A stretch of DNA of 64,000 bases. Origin: Linnemannia elongata. Lineage: Eukaryota > Mortierellomycota > Mortierellomycetes > Mortierellales > Mortierellaceae. Within the stretch, counting starts at the first letter, position 1. Every line of letters begins with the position of its first letter. Position numbers and translations under genes: made by a program. Location of the stretch: contig JAXBDG010000007.1 in NCBI GenBank assembly GCA_036320915.1, positions 2,480,001-2,544,000 of the forward strand, given 5' to 3'. The notes beneath the pieces are model-generated. The model was not told the origin of the DNA, did no database searches, and worked only from the letters and a program-made list of their open reading frames with translations. This document shows positions 34,801 to 44,000 of this stretch, in pieces.

Positions 34801-35458
34801 TTGTTCCTGAAGATCTAGTAGAGACGTTCTCCGAGTATGACCCCGATCGCAACTGTTCAAAGGCGCCATCGAGACAGGCATCCAAGATAGTCGGCGTGCA
34901 GATGGTGAGGTGACGGATATATTTCGCATGCCGGCGGTAGACGTCTTTGTACCATTCAAGGTTCTGGGGATCACTGATTTGAGCCTGGATGGCGAAAAAC
35001 AGATCGCGGGACCATTTGGACTGTTGTACGGGACGTTCGGTGAAGGTTCTCCAGAGGTGGGGTATGAATGTGGCATGCCAGATTTTGGAGACTTGGATGC
35101 AGCGGTAGAGGGTTCTTTGGGAGAGGTGGGTCCCGAGGACGTCTAGGAGTTCTGGGAGGTCGAAGATGGTGTCAGCTTTCATCTCGCGTGTAAATGAGCG
35201 AGCGTGTGTGAGGGTACGATTTTAGAAAGGGAAGTAGAGTGCGTGTGAAGGATAGCTGATTTTATAAGACGAAAAAGAATGAAAAAGAAAATGGAGGCTC
35301 AAGCAGAAAGAAAAATTTTTGTGCAAAAAAGAAAGGGTGCTTGTCAATAGCAAATGGTGGCGCAAAAGGGTCATGGTCGACAGACACCAGTGCCAAATCT
35401 TAAACTTTATTTTGTGTGGCAACACACAACAGTATTGGCGCACTCATCGTTTTATTTC
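31840..35458. repeat. Duplicated unit, copy 2 (uninterrupted)
   Basis: A ~3.6-kb direct repeat of 17521-18496 plus 25921-28567. It carries the F-box gene and both flanks without the transposon, so it preserves the pre-insertion structure. The edges are judged by eye and may be off by tens of bases. Confidence 0.88.
32966..35182 (-). CDS. F-box/LRR protein, copy 2 (738 aa)
   Basis: Single exon, paralog of the gene at 26131. The F-box-like N-terminus (IFDLPELLDVLGTHLSQRTL) and the C-terminal half are almost identical to copy 1. Differences concentrate at about residues 45-75, 125-230 and 270-300. Its C-terminus reads on to YRGHSYSFAIAP where copy 1 has a stop. The role is presumably the same as for copy 1: an SCF adaptor with LRR-like target binding, inferred from the F-box. 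Both copies lack frameshifts, so both may work. Confidence 0.85.
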   Translation of the reverse strand: MKADTIFDLPELLDVLGTHLSQRTLYRCIQVSKIWHATFIPHLWRTFTERPVQQSKWSRDLFFAIQAQISDPQNLEWYKDVYRRHAKYIRHLTICTPTILDACLDGAFEQLRSGSYSENVSTRSSGTTTTKPASASTAVNDVGGSLMTNLESLDLNILNHTIAFYFQMQLPGGSFGQSSTSVFTSTGFGTGLSDSNTNNITGENNNSSNSTNNATTNSTLATTVTAASLSPLDTEKAFVKACQRLVLNNPRLRTLSSVHSMKILQDLEGGVGSFLRSLKNLACVPTDGLIPGVLPPNVTHLKLISSFGLHLNAYSFASKGPGTTALVHEGLKSLEVDCVESATHIKGLLTQTPSLQTLSINTFLSSSGFGGDYATAAPIPVGLSWPASQITVLKCKQTRGVSSSSSGFEDFLSCFPLLVEYHDEVWFPAIGAQLAKYCPLLEVIRIYQAASEFHSFATDFNPCHRPKGLPVNDSVSILLTGLTRLRVLDIRYEAIKAENILETPWVCLDLETFRCQIAEVPFLTDEEEQQVQEICRRETQATSSALEYIRTDEEDALIALSERCVHTREGIMAQLSKLTSLKFLSLSPDFKTGSDLFRGQFNPKRVYKSERDGRSYIRYDDVMPDTLYFRLNNGLHQLASLTKLEYLSFESMDHRMETADIEWFASHLPRLREMRGLVTEAYVGMEPDPKNDALVALIRKLRPDVVQNQSLSGYLSYYSNTNINYLYRGHSYSFAIAP

Positions 35459-35478
35459 CCGAAAAGAGTTCAGCGTAT

Positions 35479-36181
35479 GCTTTTGAGTGTCATGGGAAAA
35501 ATCACAGCCAAAAAAAACACGTTACATCGCCAGATGTTCGTTGTTTACACTGATGTTAGTAGGAGACCCTGGGGTATGTTCGAAATTGGCACCGAGTTCC
35601 TAGGAGAGGGGGCCTCTATAAGTAGAATTAAGCGCAGTATGAGCATGAGATCCCCTGAACCATAACTATCCTTGGACATCCCTCTCGCTTATTTTTATCG
35701 ACCTGACCTGGACTACAGCGGCTGCTGCCTTGGAGGGTCGAGATCCCCTCCATGGCCAGAAACATCAAAATCAGATAGACAGCACCCCCCTCCTCTCCTT
35801 TCCATATGTACCAGGATCAGCAACAGCAATAACAACAAAAACAGTCACAAACAAACAGAGATAAAATCAAGCAAAGGAGCTAACAGTGATCCCTGCTCCC
35901 TACGCCAGCTCCTTTGCTTCATTTTATCTCTGTTTGTTAGCCACAGGTCCATGTTCGGTCGATAAAAATAAGCGAGAGGGATGTCCAAGGATAGCTATAG
36001 TTCAGGGGATCTCATGCTCATACTGCACTTAGTTCAATTTATAGAGATCTCTCTTCCAGGAGCCCGGTGCCAATTTCGAATATACCCCATGGCCTCCTAA
36101 TGTCAGTGTTAACAAGGAACATTTGGCGATGTAACATGTTATTTCTGGTTGCATTTTTCACTCTTGACACACTCAAAAGCA
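35479..36181. mobile_element. Fold-back (long inverted repeat) element, ~700 bp
   Basis: The left arm, about 35479-35707, reads on the opposite strand as 35960-36181. The arms share CTATCCTTGGACATCCCTCT, CTTATTTTTATCGACC, AGTATGAGCATGAGATCCCC, TTCGAAATTGGCACCG and GTTACATCGCCA. Nested inside is a second inverted repeat (AACAAACAGAGATAAAAT near 35850 and its complement near 35922). There is no coding capacity. This looks like a non-autonomous transposon; I could not identify a clear target duplication. Confidence 0.75.
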
Positions 36182-36186
36182 CAACC

Positions 36187-36474
36187 TTACAGGTTGTGTA
36201 ATAATTCAATTGACAGTCCCTGCAGGAAAACGTGGGTCGAGCACAAAAATTCTGCATCAATTGCCTTCAAGTGAGCACTGTCAACGAAAACTATAATCCC
36301 CTTTTTTTGGTCTTTTTTTTTGGTTTGTTTTGCGGCCTTCAGCACCTTTGCAACCTTTGCACCTTTTGCACCCTTTGTATCGTTAGTACCCCTCTCACCC
36401 TTTGCACCTTTAGTACCTCTCTCACCCTTTGCACCTTTAGCACCCCTCTCGCCCTTTAAAGCAATCTTATTCAT
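36187..36474 (-). CDS. Small collagen-like ORF (95 aa), doubtful
   Basis: ATG at 36474. Residues 8-35 are Gly-X-Y triplets (GERGAKGAKGERGTKGAKG...), followed by a Lys-rich stretch and an unrelated tail. At the DNA level this is a tandem repeat of about 9-18 bases (CACCTTTAGTACCTCTCTC type). It lies between two fold-back elements, so it may be a non-coding repeat or part of a decayed element. The Gly-X-Y regularity is the only reason to list it. Confidence 0.3.
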   Translation of the reverse strand: MNKIALKGERGAKGAKGERGTKGAKGERGTNDTKGAKGAKVAKVLKAAKQTKKKDQKKGIIVFVDSAHLKAIDAEFLCSTHVFLQGLSIELLHNL

Positions 36475-36642
36475 CCTCTCTGCTCATATGTGGATCTGCT
36501 TATATTTGGAGAGATTACCAGCAGGACTGACAAAAAATTAGTTCGCACACGCCTCATAAACTAATGATGGCACGAACCCGTGCAAAAAGGTGTGCACGGG
36601 GTGTGTTGATGAAAAAAAAAAAGATCTGAATACGGGGTGGAC

Positions 36643-37470
36643 TGGTCCAAATACATGTTTTTGTACTCAGCCGTGCGTGTTATTCGAAATGGCGAGTTCA
36701 CTCCCCCCTCCCTCTCTATGTTTTGAGCGACTGGCACACCCGCGTCGTAATACCATCGAATTGATCACCCAACACCCACGTGCTGTTATGGCCTATTTTT
36801 CGCCATATGTTTTCAAATTCATGAACGTACCGCTTCCTCGTCAAAACCTCCAGGGTCAATTGATCCTGGGAGGAAGAATGACTATCTCGCAGGCAATTCG
36901 GTCAGAAATGGACTCGGGGAACAACAATGTCAACCTTTATAAAAACAGACCATGAACATCCATGGATTTGAAAACATGTGGCGAAAAATAGGCCAAAACG
37001 ACACGAGGGTGTTGGGTGGTCAATTCGATGGTATTCCGATGTGGGTGTGCCAATCGCTCAAAACATAGAGAGGAATGGGGGAGTGAATTCGCCAATTCGA
37101 AAAACACACACGGTTGAGTACAGAACATAGTATCGAATCCAGCCCATCACTACGTGGATTGGAGTCATATTCCAACATCTTTACAAAGTGAAGATCTGCG
37201 TTTTTGGACGGGTCCTTGACAGATGGATGGGTACTTGGCAGACCTGAGATTTTCGTCCCTATATGGAAGGTTGTTAAGGGTTTGGGTTGCGTCCTCAGAG
37301 GACTCATTTTTTTTCGATGTGGGAAACCCTTAACAACCTTCCATATAGGGACGAAAACCTCGGGTCTCCCAAGTACCCATCCAAAAAACCCAGACCTTCA
37401 CTTCATGAAGATGATTCCAACCCACATAGTGATGGGCTGGATTCGAGGCTTCAAAAGTGTATTTGGACCA
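36643..37470. mobile_element. Compound palindromic element
   Basis: Two adjacent palindromes. 36660-36820 pairs with 36957-37127 (shared TCTATGTTTTGAGCGA, AATACCATCGAATTGA, GGCCTATTTTTCGCCA). 37133-37284 pairs with 37322-37449 (shared CTTCCATATAGGGACGAAAA, ATCCAGCCCATCACTA). Both are enclosed by a 13-bp inverted pair TGGTCCAAATACA (36643 and 37458). No gene is supported. This looks like nested or rearranged fold-back transposons. Confidence 0.7.
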
Positions 37471-37973
37471 ACCAACAGGCGAATAAAGCATACCAGTTAC
37501 AGATCATGACACTCGAGAGTGCGAAAAAGGGCAAACACAACCTTACACACACTGTATTCACTTTTTTTTTTGCAGACAAACCCCGTGCACATTGCACCCC
37601 CCCCCCCACCCGAAAATCAATTTTTGACAGGGCTTGCTTTGCCATCTCCGCAGCACTTTGCCACGACCTTTTGAGTCGACAAAATAATGTTAACCACCCA
37701 CCGTGCATAGTCGGTTTCATGCACTGCCAGTTGGCATAATGGCGCAGCTCTTAAGTTCACTTCTCTTTCGTGGCTCTCCTAGGGAAGGGCAAAGGCAAGG
37801 CCCGCCAAGAAGTGACCGCTTGTTATGCAAAAAAAAAGACCCGGCAGAAATATAAAAAGGACCTCACTCCCCCGAATTTCTCTCCTGTTTTCTCATCACA
37901 CAATCTTTACTCTCACAAGTCTCACAAGTGACACCTCCCCTCCCAGTCTTCCGTACTTTCGCTCACCTCCAAC
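37471..37973. other. Upstream region of the vWA gene
   Basis: No gene is supported in this ~500 bp. The last ~120 bp is the core promoter and leader of the vWA gene. Confidence 0.5.
37851..37857 (+). promoter_or_regulatory. TATA box of the vWA gene
   Basis: TATAAAA lies 117 bp upstream of the start codon at 37974, with a short C/T-rich leader between. Confidence 0.55.
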
Positions 37974-39488
37974 ATGTTCCGCTTTAACAAGTCCTCCTCA
38001 ACAAAAGTTCCCCCTTCTGCCGGCAGCCAACCTCTTCGGGGTCTCAACCGCGCCAACGACCACACGTTTCAAGCGCTCAAGGCAAGCTACCTCGCCGAGT
38101 TTGACTTCCAGGGTGTCCAAGTGGCGGCGACACCTCTCTTCTCCAGCGTCCTTCGCGGCGTCCAAACGCAACTCCCTGTCCTCTTCGAGATCAAGGTTGG
38201 TCAGAGGTCCAATGTGGACACTGACTTGAGTCGGACTCCCTTTAACATTTGCTTGGTCCTCGATAACTCCGGTTCCATGAGTGGAGGCCGCCTTGAAGGA
38301 TGTAAGAAGGCCATCAATGTCATCATAGAACAACTCACTCCCAACGACACCCTCAGCCTCGTGACCTACAGTTCAACCTCCAGGACCGTCTTCGTCGATT
38401 GCAACCATACCCACAAGAAACATATGCTCGACGCCGTCGCCAATATCAGGACTGAGGGAGCGACTAACCTTCATGATGGTCTGAAGGTCGGAGTCGATTC
38501 CTTGAAACAAAGCATCCAGAAAGAATTGTCGGCGCAACAACAACAGCAACAAGGGCAGGAAAACTCCAAGAAGCCACAAGAGAAGGCCCATCGCGTGTTC
38601 CTGTTTTCGGACGGGTTGGTGAATGTGGGCATCACCTCGCCGGAGGTGATTATGTCCCATGTCAAAACCTGGCTCACCGGCACCGATATTTCGATCTCAA
38701 CCTTCGGGATCGGAGACGGTTACGACGAAAAGCTCATGTCGGCCATCGCTGAACATGCCAACGGTGATCCCTTCTTCATTGAAACCGAGACCGACATCGA
38801 GGACCTAGTCTCCAAGGGCTTACGTGGAGTCTCCAATATGGTTGCCGCCGCCGCCACCTTGCAGATTCGCGGTTTGGGTGACGCAGTCGTCAAGGATATC
38901 CCCGGATATGATCTTACCAAAACGCCCGGCCAAATCACGATCCGCAACTTGAGGGTCAACGGGCTCATCCAGTTCGTAGTCAACCTTGACATACGAGTCC
39001 CCGGGCTTGAAGATTTTTCCGAGAACGATATGGAGGATGTGGAGGATCTACGAAAGATTCTTGGATATGCCCTCACGTTGGAAGGCGAGCTAAACTTTGT
39101 GGATCTAGCCGAGTGCAAGGGAATGAGTGGCACGGTGTCCGTCAACTACACAACCGACAGCTCCCTGGTTTCGGACGACAAGAAGAACAATGACGTCGTC
39201 TCCTACCTGACTATTCAAGAGGCATCGAAGATTGACGAACAAGTTATGGATCATCTGGCCAACAACAGGACCACCGAAGCATTGCAGGCCAAGAAGAAGG
39301 TTATCTCCATGTACAGCGCCATTGCTCCGATTGACCGCCGAGGATTCGCCCAGGTGATGCAGCAGCAGTCCGAGCGCTTGGTTCAAAATCTCGAATCCAG
39401 TGGTAACACCAGGTTTGCACAGATGCATATTCAGCAACAGCAGCAGCAAGCCGCGCATACTGACAAGGGCTGGAGTATCTACGAGTAA
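37974..39488 (+). CDS. von Willebrand factor A domain protein (504 aa)
   Basis: Single exon. Residues about 90-280 form a vWA fold with the metal-binding MIDAS motif at Asp97 (LVLDNSGSMSG), a second MIDAS Thr in TEGATNLHDGL, and the later strand HRVFLFSDGLVNVG. The C-terminal half has a beta-rich segment and a helical tail ending in Gln repeats (QQQQQQ near 485). This resembles the stand-alone vWA proteins of fungi, bacteria and plants that bear a similar C-terminal region. vWA domains mediate Mg-dependent protein contacts. With no signal peptide it is likely intracellular. A poly-Gln insert also sits at about residues 185-192 within the vWA domain. Specific role unknown. Confidence 0.85.
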   Translation: MFRFNKSSSTKVPPSAGSQPLRGLNRANDHTFQALKASYLAEFDFQGVQVAATPLFSSVLRGVQTQLPVLFEIKVGQRSNVDTDLSRTPFNICLVLDNSGSMSGGRLEGCKKAINVIIEQLTPNDTLSLVTYSSTSRTVFVDCNHTHKKHMLDAVANIRTEGATNLHDGLKVGVDSLKQSIQKELSAQQQQQQGQENSKKPQEKAHRVFLFSDGLVNVGITSPEVIMSHVKTWLTGTDISISTFGIGDGYDEKLMSAIAEHANGDPFFIETETDIEDLVSKGLRGVSNMVAAAATLQIRGLGDAVVKDIPGYDLTKTPGQITIRNLRVNGLIQFVVNLDIRVPGLEDFSENDMEDVEDLRKILGYALTLEGELNFVDLAECKGMSGTVSVNYTTDSSLVSDDKKNNDVVSYLTIQEASKIDEQVMDHLANNRTTEALQAKKKVISMYSAIAPIDRRGFAQVMQQQSERLVQNLESSGNTRFAQMHIQQQQQQAAHTDKGWSIYE

Positions 39489-41058
39489 CAAAAAAAATGT
39501 AAGGGAACCCCGGAAGACCAACAACTCGTATGTTTATCCTTGATATTATAAATAAAGACAATCTCGTTTTTTTCTTGTCATTATTCAGCTCCACTTCTGT
39601 TACTGTGCAACATTGGACTCCCTGTATAATAATCAGGGGTTGTTTTTGACAAGATAATAGGGACGATGGAATAACGAAAAAAAGAGAGGGTTCAATGTTT
39701 AATTCATGAACGAAGAGTCCTTATGAGCACTTTGTCCCCTATATACACGTGAGTATAGCTCATAACCTTCCTCCGGAGAGGAGGCTGAAAGCCGGGTCCA
39801 ATGCTAGAGCTAGAAGTAGTGCGTTCTATGATAGTAAGGAACTAGGCTATTACTAACAGACTTAACGACGCGGAGATGGGATGCTAAGGATTAATCGAAA
39901 GAGCTGTCGTTTTATGTTGAGGAAAATAAGATAACCTCAAATGACAAGAAGGGGTGTAAGGAAAAAAAAATAAAGCCTTTGAAGGGCAAAGCCCTGGAGA
40001 GCGAGCTGTGGAGAAAAAAATACCCACCGGCCAACATTGGAGTATAAAAAATAAAAAACCTCGAATGATATCTTAAGAATGAATGTGAGGAAAAATGAAG
40101 AAAAAACCTCAATGTGAAATAGATTGTAAGAGGAAAGCGAGAGAACCTCTGGCTGATGTAAAGTTTGGCGACGAAAAAGGTTGTGAAATCATTAAAAACA
40201 TCAAAAAAAACGTCAATACGTTTGCTTGTTCTTACAAAACGGTAGTTCGTCTTGTATTTTCCATCGGTGGAAGTGTTCAGTCCTCATTCCTTCCCGATGC
40301 GAGTACGAGATGTACGTCCCAACTCATTATTTTCAGGTTGACTGAGCTGAGTGGGTTGAGTGGGCTTGTTGCGTTTAAGGTTGGATTGACCTTTTGTGTG
40401 TGAACTTGTTCTTCTTTTTAATCTCGTCGGAAGTAAGCGTTGGCTTATCCGTTTGCGATGAATGACGAGAGCGCGGACGAGGATCCTCGCTGCGGGGTGG
40501 GGGATTGGCCTAGTAGGCCGTAATGCACTTCCTCTCAATGAATGCACGCGATAGTAGAGCAAGCAGTATGGATGGCTATAGAAATCATAAAAGAAGTAGA
40601 AAGCGCTAACCTTGTTATTGTTACTCTATTTTTGTTTATCAAGTCGTCAATTGCTCTTGCCAAGCAAAGAAGAAAAGAGGTGAAGGTTGTGAAAGGAAGG
40701 AGGGGCAAGAAGCAAACCGCGCACCAAGTAATGAAGAAAAGAGATGTTAAAGAGAGGAAAAAGAAGTGCTCATGAAGTAGAGGGTTGACGGAGTAAGAAT
40801 TGGTATTAGGTGCCCTAATATGTTACACGGAGTAGAAACCATATTGTGCATGGTACTGAATGTTACACAGCTTAGAAGCTATGTATTGAATCGTACTGAA
40901 TTGTACTACTGTACGATCAAAAAAAAAAAAAAAGTTCTCTATTCGCTTTATTCTGCTTATTTTATTCCTTACATCGATTGCTGAGAAAAATGACCAAAAG
41001 TGTGTACGATTATCACCATTCAAACTCAGTTTGCGTGCAATGGCATATGCCATTCTGT
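39489..41058. other. Intergenic region
   Basis: About 1.6 kb. AATAAAG at 39551-39557 is a likely polyadenylation signal of the vWA gene. The rest is AT-rich with short open frames of no recognisable character. No gene is supported. Confidence 0.55.
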
Positions 41059-44000
41059 TTACGCAATAATAAACTTCAACTGCGAACAACCATTCTTCTT
41101 CAAAATAGCATGCTCTCTATCCACCATAGATCGTGACACAGAAGTGGAGTACAACTTCACCACAAACTCCTCCTCGCCTCCTTCCTCAATTACCTCCTCT
41201 GCATCTTCTCCCTTGATATCATTGAGTTCTTTGCGCTGTTCGCGGGCTCGTGTGATCTGATCGGTATAAAGTCGTGTCAACTGAATGAGCTCCTGGTCAC
41301 TGAACCTGACGCGCTCCAAGTTAAGAGATCGGAGGGAGAGAAAGTCCATGGACTCGAGAAGGTCTTTCCATTGTCGAGGCGAGAACTGGAGGTTGTGGAG
41401 CGTTAGGCGGCGGAGTGGTGGGCGAGTAGAAGATGATGTTGATATAGTTGTTTGTGGAGGCCTTGCTTCTGTGTGGGTGAGGGTTCCTGGGGTTGTTGAA
41501 TATGGAGAGAGAGCGAATGCTGGGGCGCTTGCGAGCGATGGTGTTGAAGAGTCGTCGCCGGTGATGATCGAGGACGACATCGGATCGTCGAACACAAAAT
41601 CCGAATCATAATCGTCGGAGATCATATCCTGGTCAACGTCGAAAAACGAACTCGTGCTCTCCACTTCCTTGCCCTCCTCCACCTTGCTCTCCGTCATATT
41701 GGCCGAACCAACTTCACCTCCACGCTGGAAGACAGACTTCAACCATCGGAGAAAATTGTCATCAGGACAGTACCGGTTAACACGGATTTCCAACTCCTGA
41801 AGTGCCTGCAATTTGTTCGCAAGTAAGTCCGGCAAGAAGAGTTCGAGTCCCGTGTTGATGAGGATCAAGTGTGTTACGAACTGGGTCACGAATTGGCCCA
41901 ACGCGCTCAATGCCCACCCGTGCTCCTGCTGCTGTTGCCGGCTGTTGTTGGTTGTCTTGGTGGATGTTGATGTGGTAAACATTGTTGAGCCTGACCGCAG
42001 AATGGACAATTTGGAGACCTTGAACGCGACCGTGGGGACCTTCCTGCTCTTGTTACCAGCAGAGGCGGCGGAGTCGTGGCAGTGGCTGACAGCCCGCAAC
42101 ATGGTCTCAAAAAGCCCTTCATCCTTCGTACTCGAAATATCCCACTGCACATGCCGAATCTGAACTTTACCCACTTTCAAACTCTTCTCAACGATCTCCG
42201 CCTGCCTTGCACTAAAACTGGAATCCAACTCCATTTGCTCAATCTCCAACGGATAATCCTGCAATAACGCCTCCAATTCCGCGGGTGAGTTTTGGAAATC
42301 GATCAATCGGACTTGTCGCAAGCGGATCGAGATCGCGTCGAGGTCGTCGATATGGGTGCCTGTGAGCATGTTGTCCCGAGAACCGTCCCAGAGTTTGAGT
42401 TGACGGAGGGATGGGTGCATGAGAGAGGCTTCGTGCATGGAGCGGAGGATCCGCGGGAAATGGAAGGGTGGGGTTTTGAGCTCGAGGGTGGTGAGGTTCT
42501 CGCAGGAGGCGAGGGGGATCAGACTGAGCTCTTGGGATGTCCAGTTCTTGAGCTGGCCCGAGAAGGCTAGTTTTGTCAGGAGGGAATACATGGACGGCAG
42601 GAGCTGTGAAAACGATCGAACGTCCAGGGCGATCGACGAAAACCTTGATCCACCTTCGCCATCGTGGTCATCACTGTTCCTGAAAGAAACGACCATCTTG
42701 GGACCAACGCTCTGTTGGCTAATCTTGACCTCTTCCAGCCAAGGCAATCTCACCGCCAACGTCTTGACGAAAAACTCATATGCCTCAAACGTTGACTCGA
42801 CCAAGATCTTAAGCCCAATTATCATCGGACGCGCCTGCAGCGTCTGAACTAGACTTGGGTACATTGTCTTCAAAAGGGGCTCATTACCCAGGTTCAGGTA
42901 CGTCTCTGAAAGATCCAGAATTGGCGTGGCTTGACCGTTAGAGTTCCTGAGAATGCATTTCTTGAGTGAGGCCAGGTTGTTACTGAGGAGGAAGAAATAC
43001 TTGAGGTAGCTGGATCCGTAACGGAGGTCGATAGATTCGAGGCGTGGGCAGCTTGTCAGAAGTTCTTGTAGGAGTGTATCGATTTGCTCCTTGGCGGGGC
43101 AAGGACTGGCGAGAATGAACTGGGTCATGGACGAGAGGTTGTAACCTTGCAAGTGTTCCTGGTCGTCGAGTTCCTTCAGACAGAGAGAGTATGACGCTAT
43201 GGTGTTGTCGCTGGCAAAGGAGATCAATGCATAGGATCCCAATACGTCCGTGAGAGTAAACGTAGACAGCCGATGTTGTCCTTGGAGGGCCTCGATCGTC
43301 GACAGAAACACAGGCAAATCTTTACGAATAACGTCCACCGTCAGGGAAAGGTCCATCAATTCCAAATTCGCATCGAAGAACGCTTTCAGATCCGAGGGTC
43401 CCTTATAGAACGAGATGATCTGTTTGCCCAAGTCGAGTTTTTGGATCGGAAACTCGATTTTTGTCGTACTCTTGTCGCCATAACTATGGACGAGAAGAAG
43501 TGTCTTGAAAGCAGGGAGCCTACCGACACAGAGGGTCAACAGAGATAAAGCCAAGCCACAGCAGACCTCGAGCGTCTCCAAGGATGAACATCGCCGGAAA
43601 GTCTCCAAGATCTGGTCATGTAGCCCGAAGTAGTGGGTCGTTGTGGGAAGATACAGCTTCTTGACCTGATCGAGCGGAACATTCCTGAAGTGCGTGCTCA
43701 CTCCGACGTGGAGCTGGATGTCGAAAACGGAGCTGCCGCTGTCACCGCCAGAATCGCTTTTCTTGAACTGGAGAACCATGTTGCCGCCAGACTTTTCCTC
43801 CATCCTCAAGGTCATATCCCGGTCGAGGTGTTGGATAAACGGCACCACAAGACCATAGCCCTCGTCCAAATCTGTAACCATCAAGGTCAGCGACGCCACT
43901 AAGGGATACATTCCCAGGATCTTGTCCAGCCTGGAGAGGTCGTTGATCTCAGAGCTCTCCAAGTTCAGCTTGGTCAAAGGGAAATCGAGCGTGGTGCGCT

